Source: Variovorax sp. J22P240
Lineage (GTDB): Bacteria; Pseudomonadota; Gammaproteobacteria; Burkholderiales; Burkholderiaceae_C
DNA: 64,000 nucleotides
Assembly (NCBI RefSeq): GCF_030316855.1
Contig: NZ_JASZYR010000013.1
Span: 111,389 to 175,388 of the forward strand
Direction: 5' to 3'
In this document: positions 8,684 to 15,700 of the stretch, piece by piece
How the letters are laid out: each line of letters opens with the position of its first letter
Numbering within the stretch: position 1 is the stretch's first letter
Translations under genes and position numbers: made by a program
The notes under the pieces: generated by a model
Told to the model about the DNA's origin: nothing
Database searches by the model: none
Seen by the model: the letters and a program-made list of their open reading frames with translations, nothing else

Positions 8684-9523
8684 TCAGGCACCCACGAAAA
8701 CAAAAGACGATCCGTCACTGCGCACGACCAGCGGCGAACCGGCCACGAGCAGTGACAAACCAAGCGGCGTGGCGGGTGACACGCCACGCAGCAGCGGGAC
8801 GTCGGGCATTTGCTTCAGTTCGCAAAGGTCAGGTACCACGTCCCGGGCCACTGCCTCATCCCAAAAGGCCCGCAAGCTGACCTCCCAACTGCTGCGCGCA
8901 ATCGGCAGCCCAGGCGGCGAGGTGCGCAAGGGTGGGTCGAGCAGCGTGGGCAAGGGGCACAGCAGCAGCGCACATCCACGCTGGTCGGCCACACCTTCGC
9001 CAATGAGCATGCTGTCGAGCCAGAGTTCGAGTCGCGCCCAGGCCGCGCCGACATCGGGATCCGATGCCAGCCGCAAGTCCGCGCGCACCACGCCGTAGCC
9101 GGCGGAGACATTACGCGCGGCGGCGCTGTAGAGCGGAACGTGCGGCGAGGCGGCACCAGGCGACTGTGTCAGGCAGGCGGGTTCGAACAAGCCGTCGCTG
9201 GGCAAGTCGGCCGGCAGGCGCAGCGGAAGATAGCGTCCGAGCGGGTCCGTCACATGGAGGTCGAAGCGCCGGGTGGTCGCGGGCGACACCGGCACGGCGG
9301 CTTCATCGAGGGACCGCATGCCGCGCACCTTGTGCGCGACAAACACACCGTGGGCGTTCGCCGTGAGATGTTGCGCACTGCCGCCGGGTCGCTGCGGATC
9401 GCTCAGGCGCACTTCCAGCCCGGCCGAAACGACACGGTGATCGAGTCGATCGCGAAACATCACGCCGAAGGGCGCGGCGAGCACGTTGCGATCGAAGCCA
9501 GGGCGAAGGGTGCGCATCATCAT
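8684..9523 (-). CDS. eCIS-operon protein of unknown function
   Basis: A 279-residue protein (MMMRTLRPGFDRNVLAAPFG) whose start overlaps the Pvc16-like gene by ATGA, so it is translationally coupled to it. I do not recognise a named family. The sequence looks all-beta: about residues 35-135 contain strands such as FDLHVTDPLGRYLPLRLP and GYGVVRADLRLASDPDVGAA, like a carboxypeptidase-regulatory or transthyretin-type sandwich repeated twice. There is no signal peptide or membrane segment. Between terminator and sheath genes many eCIS operons carry such an uncharacterised beta protein, so a role at the particle cap or as assembly factor is plausible but unproven. Confidence 0.6.
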   Translation of the reverse strand: MMMRTLRPGFDRNVLAAPFGVMFRDRLDHRVVSAGLEVRLSDPQRPGGSAQHLTANAHGVFVAHKVRGMRSLDEAAVPVSPATTRRFDLHVTDPLGRYLPLRLPADLPSDGLFEPACLTQSPGAASPHVPLYSAAARNVSAGYGVVRADLRLASDPDVGAAWARLELWLDSMLIGEGVADQRGCALLLCPLPTLLDPPLRTSPPGLPIARSSWEVSLRAFWDEAVARDVVPDLCELKQMPDVPLLRGVSPATPLGLSLLVAGSPLVVRSDGSSFVFVGA

Positions 9524-10119
9524 GTGCTCGCTTCGGTGCCGTAGCGCATGTCGCGCGTGCGCACGAGTTCCTCGTCTCGCATCGTCAGATCGGATTCAAT
9601 CGGCACCATGCGGGCGACATAGGGCACAGAGGTCTGCCAGCGCGTCTTGTACTTGTCCCACAGACCGAGGTAATCGGCCAGGTTCGGCGGATCGCAGAAC
9701 AGTTCCACAGATTCATCGGGATCGAAGGCGGGGCGTTCGCGCCGCGTCAGCGAATGGTTCAGGACGTTGGCGGGAATGCTGGCGTTGTCCTCGACGAAGC
9801 GCATGCCCCATCCGAGCAGACGCAACTGTCGCTCGGCTTCGCTCGCCCAAGGCGTCAGCAGGAAGTGCAGGTCGAGCGGCAGCGCGGGGCGGCGCAAGAC
9901 GCCATCCGGCCCGCGGCGTGGCGTCTGGTTGCGCGCCGCATTGACGGTGACGCGATAGAGCATGAGTGAGAAGCCTTCGCCGACCAGCGTCGTGCCGAAG
10001 TCATGGCTTTGATAGAGCTGGAACGTCGGAGTCGACGTGAACTCGTCGCGCGGGCACTGTTCCTCGATCAGGCGCAGCAGCGTCCTGGCAATGGCGGCGA
10101 TTGCGAGGTAGTTGGCCAT
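9520..10119 (-). CDS. Pvc16-family (DUF4255) tail terminator
   Basis: A 199-residue protein of the DUF4255/Pvc16 family that caps and terminates the eCIS tube and sheath. Hallmarks are the N-terminal helix NYLAIAAIARTLLRLIEEQC, LMLYRVTVNAARNQTPRR, the PLDLHFLLTPWASEAERQLR stretch (the family's DLHYLLTAY-like motif) and LGWGMRFVEDNASIPANVL. It is the second gene of the operon, 4 nt after the leader gene, and its stop overlaps the next start. Family confidence is high. Confidence 0.88.
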   Translation of the reverse strand: MANYLAIAAIARTLLRLIEEQCPRDEFTSTPTFQLYQSHDFGTTLVGEGFSLMLYRVTVNAARNQTPRRGPDGVLRRPALPLDLHFLLTPWASEAERQLRLLGWGMRFVEDNASIPANVLNHSLTRRERPAFDPDESVELFCDPPNLADYLGLWDKYKTRWQTSVPYVARMVPIESDLTMRDEELVRTRDMRYGTEAST

Positions 10120-10123
10120 CTGC

Positions 10124-10384
10124 CTAAGTGCCGCAGGCCGACACCGAGCCGTGGCCGTAGGTCGGATTCAATGCCAGCGGATCCAAGATCTGCACCACGC
10201 CCTCCCTTTCAAGTTCTGTCAGAGCCCCCTCCACAATGACCAGGGCCACCTCGCCGAAGTTCGGTGCGAGCCACCAGCGCTGAATTCCCTCTGCCGTGTC
10301 CGCGGCCTTGGGGTGGTCACACAAGTACCGGCGAATCCAATGCGCCGCCTGATCGACCGACGGAGACCGCTGTAACGTGCCCAT
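10124..10384 (-). CDS. small leader protein of the eCIS operon, function unknown
   Basis: An 86-residue protein (MGTLQRSPSVDQAAHWIRRY) that is the first gene after the sigma-54 promoter. GAGG stands 6 nt before the ATG. The middle and end (EVALVIVEGALTELEREGVV) read like helix-turn-strand with a winged-helix-like ending, as in small DNA- or protein-binding modules; no family can be named. Tight linkage (4 nt) to the Pvc16-like gene makes it part of the particle operon, either a regulator, a chaperone or a small structural part. Confidence 0.6.
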   Translation of the reverse strand: MGTLQRSPSVDQAAHWIRRYLCDHPKAADTAEGIQRWWLAPNFGEVALVIVEGALTELEREGVVQILDPLALNPTYGHGSVSACGT

Positions 10385-10420
10385 CGCTGCCTCGTGCGTT
10401 TGTTGTGCGAAGCAGCTGTT

Positions 10421-10436
10421 TGCATAGACCGTTCCA
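10421..10436 (-). promoter_or_regulatory. sigma-54 promoter of the eCIS operon
   Basis: Read on the minus strand the element is TGGAACGGTCTATGCA: the invariant GG of the -24 box and GC of the -12 box are exactly 10 nt apart, and six further consensus bases match TGGCACG-N4-TTGCA. Transcription would start near 10409, giving a leader of about 25 nt before the ATG at 10384 with its own ribosome site. The neighbouring upstream gene encodes a sigma-54 activator on the same strand, which supports the call. Confidence 0.75.
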
Positions 10437-10592
10437 GATTGGCGTGTTCAAGGAAAGCCATGCAGATCAACGACTTGCGAGAAGACCCACGCCATGCGGC
10501 AGGGCGGTTTCGCCCCAGGCCAGGACCGCGGGACAGCCCGTCGAGTGGGCTGGCGACTGTGGCGCCGCGGCCGCACCTGCGCCCGATCCGCC

Positions 10593-11693
10593 TCAGTGGG
10601 GTGTCAGTTCGGAGAAGGGGATTTCGCCAGCTTCGCCAAAAGCTGCGCGTTGCAGGTTGTGCTTCTTGATCAGCCGACCAAAGCGGCTGCGTTCCTTGCC
10701 GGCAAGTCGCGCGGCTTCGCTGACATTGCCATGAGTCTGCGTGAGCATGTCCCGCACATAGCTGCGCTCGAATTCGGCGATGGCCCGGGCCTTGGCTGCC
10801 GCGAAGGAAACGCCAGCGCTTGCATCGTTGCCCTGCGCTGCAGGGTGCCCTCCGGACGCCCCGCTAAGGTCCAGATCGATGAAGGGTCCCTCGCACATCA
10901 GGAAACACCGATGCACGTGATGCTCCAGTTCGCGCACGTTGCCCGCCCACGGGTGCGGGCTCTGCAGCGATGATCGGCTCGCCGCACTGAGTTCGCGCCC
11001 GGGCATACGGTACTGCGCGCCAAGGCGCCTCACAAACGTCTCGGCCAGCAGCAACGCGTCACCCGAACGTTCGCGCAGCGGCGGCAGCCTCAGCGTCAGC
11101 AAGTCGAGACGAAACAGCAGATCACGACGGAACCGCCCCGTGCTGGTCATCGTCGCGAGGTCGGCATTCGTCGCGGCGATCAGTCGCACGTCACCGTGTT
11201 GGAAGCGCGAACCGCCGACTGGTCGATAGGTATGGTCCTGCACGAAGCGCAAGATCGCCGCCTGGGCCCTGGGACTCAGCGAATCGATCTCATCGAGGAA
11301 CAGCGTGCCGCCTTCGGCTTGGCCCGCCAGGCCGCGGCTCTCGGCCTTGGCATCGGTGAACGCTCCCTTGGCGTGTCCGAACAATTCCGATTCGACCAGA
11401 TTGTCTGGAATGGCACCGCAATTGACCGGCACGAACGGCCCCGCGCCGCGCTTGCTGCAGTAGTGCACCGCCCGCGCCGCCAGTTCCTTGCCGGTGCCCG
11501 TCTCGCCGCACAAGAGCACGGTTGCGTCGACTGCCGCCCATCGCTGCAACTGTTTGAGTACCTCGCGAAACGCGGGCGATTCGCCGATCAGATTGAGCGC
11601 CGTCCAATTGGGCACCGCACCGTCCGCACAACGATGGGGCTTCGAGGGGTGAAAGTAGTCCACGGCGCCTGCGGCAGGTTGTGCGTGCGACAT
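10593..11693 (-). CDS. sigma-54-dependent activator (AAA+ enhancer-binding protein) without sensor domain
   Basis: A 366-residue bacterial enhancer-binding protein that would open sigma-54 promoters by ATP hydrolysis. Walker A is GETGTGKE, the sigma-54 contact loop reads GAFTDA rather than the canonical GAFTGA, Walker B is GTLFLDEIDSL, and the arginine-finger region is GRFRRDLLFRLDLLTLRLPP. The C-terminus (NVSEAARLAGKERSRFGRLI) is a Fis-type helix-turn-helix. Only about 40 residues precede the AAA+ domain, so there is no receiver or GAF/PAS sensor, as in PspF or HrpS. It is encoded directly upstream of the eCIS sigma-54 promoter and is its likely activator; enhancer sites should lie in 10437-10592. 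ATG 11693 is used because upstream codons lack coding character. Confidence 0.9.
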   Translation of the reverse strand: MSHAQPAAGAVDYFHPSKPHRCADGAVPNWTALNLIGESPAFREVLKQLQRWAAVDATVLLCGETGTGKELAARAVHYCSKRGAGPFVPVNCGAIPDNLVESELFGHAKGAFTDAKAESRGLAGQAEGGTLFLDEIDSLSPRAQAAILRFVQDHTYRPVGGSRFQHGDVRLIAATNADLATMTSTGRFRRDLLFRLDLLTLRLPPLRERSGDALLLAETFVRRLGAQYRMPGRELSAASRSSLQSPHPWAGNVRELEHHVHRCFLMCEGPFIDLDLSGASGGHPAAQGNDASAGVSFAAAKARAIAEFERSYVRDMLTQTHGNVSEAARLAGKERSRFGRLIKKHNLQRAAFGEAGEIPFSELTPH

Positions 11694-11828
11694 GGTATGG
11701 AAATCACCCGGGGATGGGAATACGCAACATGGACTATGGAGCCGTCGAGCCTGACCGCCCGGCCTCGGCGCGCCCACTTTTTCTGAACCCCTGGGGGCTT
11801 GTCAAGGAACGTAGAGGCAGTCTGGAGG

Positions 11829-12731
11829 TCAGGCCTTGTCTCCACCCGCATTCCAAAGATGCTCAAACTCCGTTGCTGCAACCTCGCACAGTGGCGATCC
11901 GATTTCGCACTTCCATGTCGGCCCGCTACCCCAGGTGGATGAGTTGAGATACTGTGTAATGACCGCAAAGCGGTCCGAACGCGTAAGGAAGAAGTGAGGC
12001 ATGCCCACTCGAATTTGTCGCAATTGAATGTTCGGATTGATCGATGCCAGCTCGGCGTAGTACTCGAGGCTTTCGTTGATATCGTGCACCACTGAATCGA
12101 GAGTCCTCTCGTTGTAGAGCAAGCCGCGAAGTAGTGAGTTTTCTGGGTGCATCAAGAGAAATCTCACTTGGCATCCCTCGGACGCCTTTGCAATGACTCT
12201 AGAACGGAAAGAGTTTGTCTTTCGCCATACCCCGAGGGCGACGCCGCATACATCAAACCTTTGCTCCGTGTCGTCTAGCAACAGCGCCCATTCCTTCTCG
12301 TTTCCATACTCTCCCGAAGTAGGGTAGAACACGTTCTCGGTTCTGCGCGCCTTGCTTGCATACTCAGTCGTCGCTCTTCGAACGGAATCGATCAGCTTTG
12401 GGGCAGTGTCTGCACGCAGCGTGCCGTTGAACTGAGGCGGCAAAGACGCTTCCGAGAGGTCGGGATCCGCCATGAACATGAGGACCTTCTTGCCAGAGCC
12501 CCAGAACGCGCCAAGTTCAGCTAGGCACCACGGTGACTCGATCGACCTGCGGGTAGCGATGAATACGCAGACCTCGCAAGAACGGATTGCCGACTGCAGC
12601 TGGCCGGAGAGGGAGTCACCCAACGCCATGGACTCAGGATCCCATCGCGCAATCCCAGCGGCGTCCAGGGCGAGACGAAGCGCGGAGTAGACTGCTTCGT
12701 CCTTGAAGCTGTGGCTGACAAAGGTAGGCAC
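11829..12731 (-). CDS. TIR-domain protein with C-terminal domain of unknown function
   Basis: A 300-residue protein. Residues 1-120 form a TIR domain (TFVSHSFKDEAVYSALRLAL, CEVCVFIATRRSIESPWCLAELGAFWG); the Glu in WCLAEL is at the position of the NADase glutamate of bacterial TIR enzymes. Residues about 150-300 form a second domain (FRSRVIAKASEGCQVRFLLM, then LASINPNIQLRQIRVG and HFFLTRSDRFAVITQY), which resembles the DUF5919/phospholipase-D-like tails of some signalling proteins; this is tentative. GTG start with AAGGAG at 10 nt. It lies 67 nt downstream of the giant CHAT gene. Codon use is visibly less GC-rich than in the eCIS genes, which suggests separate acquisition. It could cleave NAD or act only as an adaptor. 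Confidence 0.8.
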   Translation of the reverse strand: MPTFVSHSFKDEAVYSALRLALDAAGIARWDPESMALGDSLSGQLQSAIRSCEVCVFIATRRSIESPWCLAELGAFWGSGKKVLMFMADPDLSEASLPPQFNGTLRADTAPKLIDSVRRATTEYASKARRTENVFYPTSGEYGNEKEWALLLDDTEQRFDVCGVALGVWRKTNSFRSRVIAKASEGCQVRFLLMHPENSLLRGLLYNERTLDSVVHDINESLEYYAELASINPNIQLRQIRVGMPHFFLTRSDRFAVITQYLNSSTWGSGPTWKCEIGSPLCEVAATEFEHLWNAGGDKA

Positions 12732-12798
12732 GGGGCGCTCTCCTTCTGAGAAGTCATGGACGGCCTGGCGTGGTCGCGCGTTCGCTTCCGGCCACGCG

Positions 12799-15700
12799 TC
12801 ATCTTGGCGTTGTCATCGTCTTCAAAGTCTTCAACACCTCCTCCGCGGCCCGCCTTTCGATGGGGGCAGCTTCGGCCAGGTAAGGCTCGAGTATGAACAG
12901 AGTTTCCTTGTAGACCGAGTCCCATTTGCTCGTCGAAGGCACCCTGGCCTTGTGCTCGCTGAACTTGCCAATCAGGCTTGTCGCATTCGCGGCCAGCTTG
13001 CCGGCCGCCACCGTCTCGATCAGGCCCAGCTCGGTCAGGCCGACGACGCTCCAGAAGTCGGGCGCCTGCATCGCGGCCTTCTGCAGGGACTTGCGTACCT
13101 CGTTGACGCGCTCCCGGTCGAGCGTCAGTGGCGCTTTTTCCAGGAAGGCATGGCGCAGCTCGCAAGCGATGCGGTTCATCGCCGGATAGAACAGGTTGTC
13201 GCCGCCGCTCTTCAGGATGATCTCCTCGGCTTCCCGGTAGTGAACGATCGCCGCGGCCAGGGCCTCTCTGGCTTCAGCAGTGCGCTTTGCCCGCGATGCG
13301 GCCATCGAGAGCCGCTTCTGCGCGGAGCCGAGCAGACTCTGGCGCTCAGCGGTCGACTTCAGCGCGACGACTCGTTCGAGCCGCTCGATGCCCTCTGAGA
13401 AATCGACCGCGGCAAGATCTGGGTCGCTGGCGCCTTCGGCGCGCCGGGCCAGCAGGTTTCCAAGTTGCTCGGCGACCTTGAACGACGCGCTGCCGTCAGC
13501 GGCATCCACCGCAACGCGATACCACTCGATGGCCTTGTCGACCTCGCTCACGCTGGCATAGGCCAGGCCGAAGACCTCCGCGATCGCCCCCATGCCGCCC
13601 CACATGGCCGCAAAGCGCGATTCGAGATACCGCACCTTGTCGAGTTGCGACTGGCGCCTTGTGGTGTCGTATTCGCTGCCGATCGCCAGGTTCTCCAGCG
13701 CCAGCTGAAGCGATATCGGCGAAGCCACGGAAGCGAAGGGATCGCCGATTGACGAGGTGGGCTTCTGCCCGTCCGCGGCCTGACGGCGCCAGGCCCATTC
13801 AGGGTCGCCATAGCATTGGTACGCCGCCCAGGTATTGCCGCGCGGGTTCTCGCGCCACGCGGCGGTGCGCGCCTCTGATACCGCCTCGATGAAGCGGGCG
13901 CCCCCCAGGAGGGCCGCATAGAAGGTGGTGGCGAATTTCTCCGCGGGCCCGTCCTCGACGGCCCAGCCCGCGGCGATGACGCAGCGCACGCCGACGCGGA
14001 TCAGTTCCTCGGCGATGTTCGCCGCGAACTTGGCCCGGTCGTAGGGCTCGAGCACGGTGGCCGCATCGCGCCCCGCCAGATGGCAGCAGTTGAGGAACAC
14101 CAGTTCAGGCACGGTGCGCATCGAACGCACTTCGTCGGCACCGAGGTAGGTGTCCGTGCCGGACAACACGACGCCGCCCTTCTGGGAGCCGTGGCCCGCC
14201 ACATGGACAATTCGGTAAGGGCGCTCGAAGAGGGCGTTGATGATCGCCTTCGCGTTGTCCTGTCCACTGAGCAGCGCACGCACCCGCTCGGAACCGAGAC
14301 CGGTGACCGGGTCGGCGAGCCGGGCCGCCACGGCCTTGGCTTCGGCCCGGGCCCCGGGCAGGGGCGGGTAGAACTGCGGATCGCACTTCGGCTCGCCGAT
14401 GACCAGGACGCTGTCCTCGACGCTCGCATCGGTCACAGCGCCGCGGAAGTCCTCGAGGCGCAGTTTGCGCAGCAACTTGCAACGGATCGACCAGGGCCGC
14501 TTGTCGCCGGACTGCGCGTCGGGATTGGTGTCGAGCAGTTCCCACGGGATTACCGCCGTGCCCGGATTGACTTCGATCACCATCTCGCCGGTGCCGGCAA
14601 GAAAGGGCTCCATCTCGACCGGGATCAGCAGGTTGAAGAGCGTGCGGCCAATCTGGGGATCCTGGTTGGCGTCGTTCGATGCTTTCTGTACCAGCTCACG
14701 CAGCAGCGAACTTTGCGCGTGTTGCGCGCGCACTTCGGTGCGCGCGCGCTTGGTGTCCAGCGTGTAGGCGATGCAGGGCGGCTCGCCCTTGGCCTGGCTG
14801 GCCAGCGCACTGATGAAGTCGTAGGCTGCGCCGCGATAGCTCGAGTCGAGCGAGCGCCTCAGCGCACCGGGTCCGATCTGCACCATGCCCACCAGCTTGA
14901 GGCGATTCGGTGCGGCGGCCTCCTGGAGTTGGAGCGCTCGCCAGGCGTCTCCCGCGCGTTCGAGGTACAACTCCACGAATCTCAAGTGGCCCAAGGATGG
15001 CCAGCGGCTGTCCTGCAGGCGCAGGTTGGCCTCGAGAGCCCCTTGGGCGATCTGTTGCGCCGCCATGCCCGCCGAGATGCCGGTGCCGCCGCTGCCCATC
15101 AACGTCACGGCCATCTCGAACTGCGTGGTTTCCGGGTCCTGCTCCGCAACGCGTTGCGCATAGGCCAGAACGGCCTGGCGCACGGTGCGGACCAGGTCGA
15201 CGGCACGCAACTTTCCTTCCTCGCCCAGCCCGGCGACGACGGCCGCCTTGGGCCTCGCCATGTCGAACTCATCCGGGTCGTCGCGGGAGTTGCCGAAGAT
15301 CTGATGCGATCCAGGCGGGTCCGGATAGAGCCCGGCATCCAGCGACCGGCTCATGGATTTGTTCACCAGTCCATCGACCACGGCCTCGGTGCCGGTGAGC
15401 TTGATGGACCGATAGTGGCCGAGCATGAGCGGTTCGCGCACGAACTTCAGGTCACCGTTGTAGACCGACACCTGCAGCGAACTGCCGGGGCGGGGCCCAC
15501 GCGGCTCATGCTCCCCGTCCTTCCCCGCAAGGCCGAACAAGTCCGACGCGCTGGAAGGTGGCCGCGAGGATTGCAGTCCGCGCGACGGCCGGCTGCGCAC
15601 AAGCGATGCGGCGGTGGACGCGGTGGCCGCCTGCGCCGAACCCCGGGTGGCCGGGTCGAGCATTTCGAGCAAGCGTGTTTCGCCCGTCGTCAACAGTTCG

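Noticed and set aside
1..10384. Reading the contractile cluster as a type VI secretion system or an R-type pyocin/prophage.
   Set aside because: DUF4255/Pvc16, LysM tube adaptor, DUF5908-like peptide and duplicate sheath and tube genes are eCIS features; no TssB/C, TssJLM, integrase, capsid or terminase genes are seen.
10534..10552. Hairpin CAGCCC/GGGCTG behind the sigma-54 activator gene as a terminator.
   Set aside because: Only a six-base stem and no T-run; such stems are frequent by chance at this GC content.
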